DNA from: Planctomycetota bacterium
GTDB taxonomy: Bacteria > Planctomycetota > Planctomycetia > Pirellulales > Pirellulaceae
DNA length: 10,498 nucleotides
Direction of reading: 5' to 3'
Assembly: GCA_019347795.1 (NCBI GenBank)
Contig: JAHWKS010000096.1
Coordinates: forward strand, 1-10,498
Shown here piece after piece: positions 1 through 5,766 of this stretch (the stretch's first letter is position 1; every line of letters begins with the position of its first letter). Below the pieces are notes generated by a model. The model did no database searches. It was not told the DNA's origin and saw only the letters and a list, made by a program, of their open reading frames with translations. The translations under genes and the position numbers were made by a program.

Positions 1-176
1 CGAGCATTTACGAACGCGTCGCGGCCATGCCCGAACATTTTCAGATCGTCGGCAATCGGCGCCAGCCGTTCGACGATCGCGAAGCCGCCCGGCGCTGGCT
101 CTACGAAGTCGGCGCCCGAAAAGAATACTCCATCCCCATGCCGCACATCCTGCGCATGGCCGACTACGTGAACTGA
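1..176 (+). CDS. C-terminal fragment of an unrecognised protein
   Basis: An open frame (codons beginning at base 3) enters from the left edge and stops at the TGA at 174-176, giving the last 57 residues of a protein. The visible part is soluble-looking and charged. It has an ArgArg/Asp/Glu-rich middle (roughly residues 18-41 of the fragment) and ends in YSIPMPHILRMADYVN. There is no membrane segment, cysteine cluster or other motif I recognise. Codon choice (G/C at most third positions) matches the other genes in the window, which supports its being real. It is followed by a long non-coding stretch, so it is probably the last gene of its transcription unit. Function cannot be assigned from this fragment. 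Confidence 0.6.
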   Translation, partial: SIYERVAAMPEHFQIVGNRRQPFDDREAARRWLYEVGARKEYSIPMPHILRMADYVN

Positions 177-185
177 CGCCAAGCT

Positions 186-230
186 CGAAGCGTCAGCGAG
201 GAATGGAAACCCGAAGCGTAAGCGAGGGAA
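186..230. repeat. Short tandem direct repeat after a stop codon
   Basis: The 16-mer CGAAGCGTCAGCGAGG at 186-201 recurs as CGAAGCGTAAGCGAGG at 212-227, with one mismatch and a spacing of 26 bp. It begins about 10 bp after the stop codon of the preceding gene. Next to it, around 242-257, is a small AAGGCG simple repeat. From memory, GAAGCGTAAGCGAG-type intergenic elements are common in planctomycete genomes, but that needs a genome-wide count. Confidence 0.6.
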
Positions 231-278
231 AGAAACCAACCAAGGCGAAGGCGAAGGAATCATACAAGCACAACTCTA

Positions 279-322
279 GGCTCGCTGTCGCGAGCCGTCG
301 GTCACTCGCGGAGCGAGTGACC
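279..322. repeat. Pair of adjacent palindromic hairpins (REP-like)
   Basis: Two perfect inverted repeats lie three bases apart. GGCTCGC (279-285) pairs with GCGAGCC (290-296) around a TGTC loop. GGTCACTCGC (300-309) pairs with GCGAGTGACC (313-322) around GGA. Neither is followed by a T-run, so they are not classical intrinsic terminators, although they could protect the 3' end of the upstream mRNA. Both stems share a GCGAG core with the direct repeats 60-90 bp upstream, suggesting one interspersed-repeat family. Confidence 0.6.
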
Positions 323-343
323 CACATTGAAAGGAGTCATTAA

Positions 344-564
344 AGCTCTGCCGTTCGCGTCGGGTTTGCGGGAACACGGCGCGTACCCTCCCTCCTGGGT
401 AGGAGCATTACGCCTGCCGTAAGCGATCTCTGGGTCGATCGCTTGGGCAGGTGCTTCACGGCAGAGTTACACTGCGCGTCGGGGCGATGTTCGCATCGCC
501 CCGACGCCAGGGAACACCAACGCCGCAACCGGCCGACGCCCTCGGCCGGTTGCGGCGTTTTTTT
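344..564 (+). ncRNA. Candidate structured RNA with multiple stems, ending in an intrinsic terminator
   Basis: The stretch folds by eye into an organised set of helices. A closing stem pairs 344-353 with 459-468 (10 pairs, one G-U). It encloses three hairpins: 356-362/377-383 (7 pairs, one G-U), 384-388/397-401 (5 pairs, pyrimidine loop) and a two-part stem 413-418/446-451 plus 421-428/437-444. Outside the closing stem come a perfect 14-bp hairpin 476-489/494-507 with a TTCG tetraloop and then the terminator at 519-564. The T-run fixes the + strand. No convincing protein frame or start signal is present. I could not match it to tmRNA, RNase P RNA, SRP RNA or a riboswitch I know. A divergent 6S RNA is possible, but the branched fold argues against it. 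The 5' end is set by the closing stem; no clear promoter is visible upstream. Confidence 0.5.
519..564 (+). terminator. Strong intrinsic terminator
   Basis: A perfect 16-bp stem (521-536 with 542-557), extended by two A-T pairs from 519-520, has a 5-nt loop at 537-541 and is followed directly by seven T residues (558-564). I found only a 6-base upstream segment (366-371) complementary to its 5' arm. That could not compete with the full stem, so this looks like an unconditional terminator rather than a switchable attenuator for the gene starting at 758. Confidence 0.9.
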
Positions 565-690
565 ATTATCCCTGTTCAAATTGTCGCTGGCTGCTGCGCG
601 TGCTCCGTCTGGACACTTCCGCGTGTGTCGCCTAGGCTTCGGGCAAGGAGCGCATTCCCGCAACGGCGCCGAAGGGGCCGGGCGTCCTCG

Positions 691-715
691 TTTCTCGGAA
701 CCATGTTTCGAGAAA
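691..715. promoter_or_regulatory. 25-bp dyad upstream of the quinone oxidoreductase gene
   Basis: TTTCTCGGAAC (691-701) and GTTTCGAGAAA (705-715) form an inverted repeat around CAT, with ten Watson-Crick matches and one G-T position. It ends 42 bp before the ATG of the oxidoreductase gene and has no T-run, so it is not a terminator. It could be an operator for a dimeric repressor or a 5'-UTR hairpin. No regulator gene is visible in the window. The rest of 565-757 shows no gene and no clear -35/-10 pair. Confidence 0.4.
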
Positions 716-757
716 GAGCGTGGGACCCGACATTCCTTGCCTTCTCAGCTTGCCATC

Positions 758-1750
758 ATGAAAGCCGCGTACATCGAACAGGCGGGACCGCCTGAAAATA
801 TTCAATTCGGCGAGCTGCCGACTCCTGAGCCGCAAGCGGGGCAGGTGTTGGTGCGGGTGAACGCGGTCTCCGTGAATCCCGTGGATACGTACATCCGCGG
901 CGGCGCCAACTACTGGCCGCTTCCCAGCCCCTTCATCATCGGGTGCGATCTGGCGGGAGTCGTGGAGAAAGCCGGACCGGGCGCCACGCGCTTCAAGCCG
1001 GGCGATCGCGTTTGGGGAACCAATCAAGGGCTGATGGGCCGGCAGGGGACCTTCGCCGAATTCTGCGCCGTCGATGAGCATTGGCTCTACGCCACTCCCG
1101 ACAACGTGGACGATCAGACCGCCGCGGCGTGCGCACTGGTCGGCGTTACGGCGCATCTGGGGCTGGTGCGGGAAGCACGCCTCCAGGCGGGCGAGTCAAT
1201 CTTCGTACACGGCGGCACGGGGGGAGTCGGGTCGATGGTCGTGCAGATGGCCAAGGCCCTCGGCGCCCGGGTGCTGACCACCGCCGGGTCCGATAAGAAG
1301 GCCGCGATTGCGAAGGAGCTGGGCGCCGATCAAGTGGTCAACTACAAGACGCAGGACGTCGAGGCGGCGGTCAAGAGCTTCGCTCCCGACGGGGTGAACG
1401 TGTTTTGGGAGACGCTGCGCGAGCCGAACTTCGATCAGATCGTCGGCTACCTTGCGGAGCGAGGCCGGATCGTCCTCATGGCCGGCCGCGACGCCCGCCC
1501 GCCCTTCCCGGTCGGGCCGTTCTATGTGAAGGAATGCTCGCTGCATGGACTGGTGATGTTCAAGGCCTCGCCCGACGAGCTGCGGGCCTGCGCCGACGAC
1601 ATGAATCGCTGGGTGTCCGAAGGAAAGCTGAAATCCCAGATTGGCCAGGTGCTGCCGCTCTCTGAGGCGGCCGAAGCCCACCGCCTCCAGGAGGCCAATA
1701 CCCTGCACAAAGCCGGAACCCTCGCCGGCAAGATCGTCCTCACCAACTGA
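758..1750 (+). CDS. Zinc-independent quinone oxidoreductase (MDR superfamily)
   Basis: A complete 330-residue protein, the usual length for the quinone oxidoreductase / zeta-crystallin branch of the medium-chain dehydrogenase/reductase superfamily. These enzymes use NADPH to reduce quinones or activated alkenes in the cytoplasm. The N-terminal GroES-like domain (about 1-125) starts MKAAYIEQAG and contains GCDLAGVVEKAG (62-73) and the KPGDRVW turn (80-86). The Rossmann domain carries the nucleotide-binding loop HGGTGGVGS (151-159), followed by AKALGARVLTTAGSDKK. The structural and catalytic zinc cysteines of alcohol dehydrogenases are absent, supporting a zinc-free enzyme. The frame is open far upstream, but the family N-terminus begins at this ATG; no clear Shine-Dalgarno sequence precedes it. 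It is probably monocistronic, with a structured RNA and a dyad upstream and a convergent gene 29 bp downstream. The physiological substrate cannot be read from sequence. Confidence 0.9.
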   Translation: MKAAYIEQAGPPENIQFGELPTPEPQAGQVLVRVNAVSVNPVDTYIRGGANYWPLPSPFIIGCDLAGVVEKAGPGATRFKPGDRVWGTNQGLMGRQGTFAEFCAVDEHWLYATPDNVDDQTAAACALVGVTAHLGLVREARLQAGESIFVHGGTGGVGSMVVQMAKALGARVLTTAGSDKKAAIAKELGADQVVNYKTQDVEAAVKSFAPDGVNVFWETLREPNFDQIVGYLAERGRIVLMAGRDARPPFPVGPFYVKECSLHGLVMFKASPDELRACADDMNRWVSEGKLKSQIGQVLPLSEAAEAHRLQEANTLHKAGTLAGKIVLTN

Positions 1751-1779
1751 AGGACAACTTGTCCCCTCCTTCGTACTAA

Positions 1780-2742
1780 TCACCGGTTTCGCCAGAGTTG
1801 GCGGTCGGTGATGCCGACTTGGACTTGGACGGCGGCGATCTCTTTGCGGAAACGATGGGCGTCGGTGGGGTAGCCGGCCGTGGGCCGCAGGTCGGGCAGG
1901 TGACGGCGCCAGAAGTCGTTGAAGGCCGCCATCGCCAACTCGCGGAGATACTTGGACGTCATCGAAGCCAGGGCCGACGGCAGAAAGCTTTCCCCTCCGG
2001 CGGCGAAGCGGGCTTCCCGGCGGCAGTCGGACGGGCCCCAGCGGTAAATGCTCAACAAGCGGCCCTCCCCCCGCGTCTCAATAAACGAATCCGGGAAAAA
2101 GTGCTGGAGCAATCCCGCGTAGTGGTTGCGGCCGCCGTGCTTGTCGCAGCCGATGAGGGCCGGCTCGCCCTCGTGCTTTGAAAGCAATTCCTGCACAAGC
2201 CCGAGCGTGCCGTAGGAGAGTGCGGCGGCCTTGTTGCCATGCTCGTCCAGAAGCTGGTTGAATCGCTCGGGAAAGATCACCCGCGAACGAATGCCGATCA
2301 GCTCCACGCCGCGCTTGGCGAGCTCGCAGGCGAGCAACGACGTCGCCGCATCCAGGCAGGAGGCCTCAACGGCGAAGGGAAGCTCTGCGTCGTAGTCGCC
2401 GTGCCACGGGATGATCGGAGCGGCCTCGATGCACGTCGGATCCAGCGCCGCCCACACCTCCCGCCAGCGGGCCGGGGCGATCCGCAGCATTCGCAGCGAG
2501 GCCAGCACGCCCCGCTCCAGCCCCGCCAGGCCTGCGCCGGGCTGATAGAGCTTCTTGGAGTCGGCGATCGCCACGCGGGAGTCGCCGTCTTCGGGCGGAC
2601 CGGGGCAGACGCACTTCGCGAGGGTCTTGTAGAGGTTCCGGCCAATCGCCTCGTCGGGAACTCGCCAGGCGGTGGCGGAGATCACGAGCGGTCCCAAATA
2701 AGGCCCGTAGCCGGCTTCGTCGGTTCCGATCAAGACCGCCAT
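1780..2742 (-). CDS. Divergent RNase HII-like nuclease
   Basis: A 320-residue protein with the order of motifs seen in type 2 RNase H, which cuts RNA in RNA-DNA hybrids and removes ribonucleotides from DNA. TDEAGYGPYLGPLV (7-20) matches the first catalytic motif (Asp8, Glu9). DSKKL (61-65) is typical of the family. Asp200 in GCDKHGG fits the third acidic residue. A segment like AASILAKVTRD is seen as LASMTSKYLRE (258-268), preceded by Glu251 where family members usually have Asp. GYPTDAH (290-296) resembles the C-terminal GYGT..H motif. Two oddities stand out. The GRG motif that contacts the ribose 2'-OH is GYG (11-13). About 100 extra residues lie between DSKKL and Asp200, making it well over 100 residues longer than bacterial RNase HII. 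It may be a paralogue with another substrate. A GGAGGG lies about 14 bp upstream of the ATG. The gene is divergent from the exported protein at 2934. Confidence 0.72.
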   Translation of the reverse strand: MAVLIGTDEAGYGPYLGPLVISATAWRVPDEAIGRNLYKTLAKCVCPGPPEDGDSRVAIADSKKLYQPGAGLAGLERGVLASLRMLRIAPARWREVWAALDPTCIEAAPIIPWHGDYDAELPFAVEASCLDAATSLLACELAKRGVELIGIRSRVIFPERFNQLLDEHGNKAAALSYGTLGLVQELLSKHEGEPALIGCDKHGGRNHYAGLLQHFFPDSFIETRGEGRLLSIYRWGPSDCRREARFAAGGESFLPSALASMTSKYLRELAMAAFNDFWRRHLPDLRPTAGYPTDAHRFRKEIAAVQVQVGITDRQLWRNR

Positions 2743-2851
2743 GCTCGCCGACTTTCCCTCCCCTGGAGCGCCGGGCGCTATGTTACCATGAACCGCCCGC
2801 CGGTAAAGTGCGTGAACCGCGCCTCCGGCAACTTCGTAGCATCGGGGGCGA

Positions 2852-2866
2852 TTGCCGTGACGGCAA
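2852..2866. promoter_or_regulatory. Short perfect palindrome in a divergent intergenic region
   Basis: TTGCCGT (2852-2858) and ACGGCAA (2860-2866) form a perfect inverted repeat around one base. It sits in the 191-bp gap between the divergent RNase HII-like gene and the exported-protein gene, 68 bp before the latter's start. The position suits an operator acting on one or both genes. With a single-base centre it is a poor RNA hairpin but a reasonable dimer-binding site. Its short length means chance is a real alternative. Confidence 0.2.
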
Positions 2867-2933
2867 GATGGTGCGGATCACGGTTTCCTGGGTGCAACGG
2901 TTCGATCACGCCTGATTTTGCGAGCGAAATCTC

Positions 2934-5705
2934 ATGATGCAGTCGCGAATGCCGGCCACATCCATCGTCGCAATTGCTCCGCTGATTCTGCTCGCGCTCG
3001 TCGCCTCGGTGAACGCGCAGCCGCGACCGCTGGTCGAAGCCTACGCGGGAGAGCCGTTCGGAGTGGGGCGGATCACGTTCAGCCTCCCGCCCGCCTCTGC
3101 GGATCGCGTCGAGCCGAACCAGGTCGAAATCACCGGCGACGCCGGCCGCGTGTTTTATCCCGCGGTTTCCTCCTCGGCGCCGGCTCGAGAGCTGCTGGGG
3201 GGTCTCTTGGGCAGTCGGCCGTTGCTCGGCGCCCTCGCTCGCGAAGTTCCCGGCAGTTTGAGCGTCTACTTTCTCTTTGAAGGCCGATCGCCGTTCCGCG
3301 TGACGGTGCGGACGCCGGCGCCGCACCACGTTCTCGTCACCCCGCGGCCGACGCTGCGCGGCGATGAGCGGCTGTTGCGGGATTGGTGGCGGAAATACTC
3401 GCTAGCGGCCAACGAGCAGGCGCTCCAGGGGGACTATCCGCCGATCGTGGAGACGTACCTTACGAACATGCTGCCGCGCCGACTCGGCTTGGACCGCGCG
3501 GCGCGCCGCGTCGAGCCGCGATCCGAGACCCGGCTGCAAGATACGCTGGACCTGTTCCTGGGCGTGGAAGACCTGCGGCGGGACGTGATGATCGAAACCC
3601 TCCGCTCCGCCCATCCGGTGGAGGAAGCCACGCTGCCGGTTCCCGACGACATCGCCTGGATGGATTCGCCCCCGCGGGAAATTCCGGACGACGTGGAGAT
3701 CGAGCCGATCGCCATGCGCATCCCTGAGGAGTGCTTTTACCTCCGCTTCGGCAACATCGCCAACTTCATCTGGCTGCATCATCTGACCGAGGAGCACGGC
3801 GGGGCGCTGGGTCGGCTGATCTCGCTTCGCGGCCATGACGTGCAGGCCACGCAGCGGATTGAAGGGCGGCTGGGGGTGCGGTATTCGTTGCTGCTCGACC
3901 TGGTCGGCGAGCGGGTCGTGGACGACCTCGCGGTCTTCGGCCGCGACACCTATCTCCGCGAGGGCGCCGCCATCGCGGTGCTGATCAAGGCGAAGAACGC
4001 CTTCCTGGTGTCCACCGCCTTGAACAGCGAACGCAATCAAGCGCTGGTGCGAGAGAAGGAACGCGGCGCCGCGAGCGAGACGGTCGAAATCGCCGGCCGC
4101 ACGGTGTCGTTCATCTCCACGCCGGACAACCGGCTGCGGTCGTTCTTCGTGCGGGACGGCGACTACTGCCTTCTCTCGACTTCGAGAGCCCTCGTGGAGC
4201 GATACTTCGAGGCGGCCGACGGCGAGCGGGCGCTCGGCGCCTCGGCCGACTTCCGCTACGCCCGCTCGCAGCTTCCAAACAGCCGCGAAGACACGATCTT
4301 CGCGTACTTCTCGCCGGCGTTCTTTCGGGGGCTGGTCAGCCCGCACTACCAGATTGAACTGCACCGGCGATTGCGGGCGACCACCGACATTGAGCTGGTC
4401 GAACTCGCCCGCCTGGCGGCCCGCGGCGAAGGACGCCCGCATGGGACGATCGACGAGTTGATCCAAGGCGGCTTTCTTCCGCCTGACTTTCTGAGCCGCC
4501 CCGACGGCAGCCGAGTGGTCATCGAAGGCGATCGCGTGCTCGACTCGCTCCGCGGGGCGCGCGGCAATTTCCTGCCGATCCCGGATACGCCCGTCACCGC
4601 CGTCACGTCGAGCGAAGCCCGTCGCTTCTCGCAGGCCGCGGCGACGTGGTCGCTGCGATGGCGGCAGATGGACCCGGTGGCGGTCGGGGTGCAGCGTTCG
4701 CCTCGGGATGAGAACGACGTCGAGCGGATCACGATCGACGGCTTCGTCTCGACGCTGCTCGAGGAAAAATACGCTCCGTATCTTGCGATGCTCGGCCCGG
4801 CGACAAAACAGACGCTGGCGCCGGTCGAGGGGAACCTGCTCTCCGCCGAGCTCTCGGCCAGGGCAGGCCAGTCTTCCGCCGCCCCGCAGCTTGTGTTCCT
4901 GGGGGTGCAGGACCAGCCGCGCCTGGGCATGCAGGGCTGGCCCGGCGTGATCCGCTCGATCGCGTTCCTCCGCACGATTCCCGGCTACCTCGGCGCTGCG
5001 CCGAAGGCCGGCGTCGTGGACATGCTGCCGCTGGGGCTCTCGCCCCCGCCGGACCGCAACGGCTTCTCGCAGTTGCCGCTGGGAGTGTGGCGGAGGGAAT
5101 GGGACAACTACTCGGTGCTTTCCTTCGATCCGCAACTGCTGGCGCGCGTGACGCCGCAACTGCGCGTGACGGAGGATTCGGCGCCGGCCCAGGCTCGCCT
5201 GCACGTGGCCGATCTGACGCAGGCCCGGCACACCTCCTGGATCAACGAGTTCTTCTACGATCGGGCGCGGCGCACCACCGCCGGCAACATCGCGCTGCTG
5301 CACGCGCTCACGCGGCAGCTCGGTGTCCCGCCAAGCGAGGCGCTGGCCGAGGCGAATCGCCTGCTCGACGTGCAATTGACCTGCTCGCTGGGAGGCGAGT
5401 ACCGGCTGACGGCCGCTCGCGACGGAGCGCAACAATGGACGACGACCGCCGCGGCGCCGGCGTCCGAGTATCGCCCGCCCCTGGTCGCCTGGCTCCGCGG
5501 CGCCGACGCCCGTCTGACGAAGGAAGGCGATCAACTCACCCTGCACGCCGAGATCGCCATGCAGCGAAAGGAGTCCACGCCCGCATTCCAACTTCCGGCC
5601 TTGCCGTTCTTCGGCGGCAAAAAGGAGGCGTCGCCAGAGGCTCCGCCCGAATCCAAACCCAAGCCCGCGACTCCTCCCGCGCCCACCGGCCGCCGCGATT
5701 TTTAG
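2934..5705 (+). CDS. Large exported protein of unknown function
   Basis: A 923-residue protein I do not recognise. The N-terminus is a typical Sec signal peptide: an Arg at residue 5, a hydrophobic core around residues 10-24 (IVAIAPLILLALVA), and a probable signal peptidase I site after VNA at residue 28. The mature part has no further obvious membrane helix, so it is likely periplasmic. It is rich in Arg, Leu, Ala and Asp/Glu, with few Cys, and no catalytic motif or haem-binding CxxCH is evident. The last 40 or so residues are a low-complexity Lys/Pro/Glu/Ala tail ending GRRDF, probably disordered. The start is ATGATG; either Met, or Met6, could initiate, and no good ribosome-binding site is visible. 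Codon use matches its neighbours. It is convergent with the U32 gene and not in an operon, so context gives no function. Confidence 0.8.
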   Translation: MMQSRMPATSIVAIAPLILLALVASVNAQPRPLVEAYAGEPFGVGRITFSLPPASADRVEPNQVEITGDAGRVFYPAVSSSAPARELLGGLLGSRPLLGALAREVPGSLSVYFLFEGRSPFRVTVRTPAPHHVLVTPRPTLRGDERLLRDWWRKYSLAANEQALQGDYPPIVETYLTNMLPRRLGLDRAARRVEPRSETRLQDTLDLFLGVEDLRRDVMIETLRSAHPVEEATLPVPDDIAWMDSPPREIPDDVEIEPIAMRIPEECFYLRFGNIANFIWLHHLTEEHGGALGRLISLRGHDVQATQRIEGRLGVRYSLLLDLVGERVVDDLAVFGRDTYLREGAAIAVLIKAKNAFLVSTALNSERNQALVREKERGAASETVEIAGRTVSFISTPDNRLRSFFVRDGDYCLLSTSRALVERYFEAADGERALGASADFRYARSQLPNSREDTIFAYFSPAFFRGLVSPHYQIELHRRLRATTDIELVELARLAARGEGRPHGTIDELIQGGFLPPDFLSRPDGSRVVIEGDRVLDSLRGARGNFLPIPDTPVTAVTSSEARRFSQAAATWSLRWRQMDPVAVGVQRSPRDENDVERITIDGFVSTLLEEKYAPYLAMLGPATKQTLAPVEGNLLSAELSARAGQSSAAPQLVFLGVQDQPRLGMQGWPGVIRSIAFLRTIPGYLGAAPKAGVVDMLPLGLSPPPDRNGFSQLPLGVWRREWDNYSVLSFDPQLLARVTPQLRVTEDSAPAQARLHVADLTQARHTSWINEFFYDRARRTTAGNIALLHALTRQLGVPPSEALAEANRLLDVQLTCSLGGEYRLTAARDGAQQWTTTAAAPASEYRPPLVAWLRGADARLTKEGDQLTLHAEIAMQRKESTPAFQLPALPFFGGKKEASPEAPPESKPKPATPPAPTGRRDF

Positions 5706-5766
5706 TCGTCGCCGTCCGGTTCCGCTCCTGCCTCTAGCCGTCGGGCGTCTTGCCGGCGATGCAGGC

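Noticed and set aside
327..344. TTGAAA and CATTAA boxes just before the putative RNA as a promoter
   Set aside because: The two boxes are only about 6 bp apart, far too close for a sigma70-type -35/-10 pair.
344..564. Reading the structured region as a riboswitch or attenuator for the quinone oxidoreductase
   Set aside because: No known aptamer motif was recognised, and the only antiterminator-like complement to the terminator arm is 6 bp, far weaker than the 18-bp terminator stem.
340..663. 107-codon minus-strand frame over the putative RNA
   Set aside because: It overlaps the stem-loops and the terminator, has an Arg/Pro/Ala-rich composition with no motif, and shows no sign of a ribosome-binding site.
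443..757. In-frame upstream extension of the quinone oxidoreductase (105 extra residues)
   Set aside because: The extension runs through the terminator and both hairpins of the putative RNA. The family N-terminus begins at the ATG at 758.
1749..1772. Hairpin GAAGGA/TCCTTC, and an overlapping small palindrome 1752-1764, between the convergent genes
   Set aside because: The stem is only six base pairs with a 12-nt loop and no T-run on either strand. It is too weak to call a bidirectional terminator.
5706..5766. Possible terminator between the exported-protein and U32 genes
   Set aside because: Only 4-5 bp complementary segments are present and there is no T-run. Nothing supportable is seen in this 61-bp gap.
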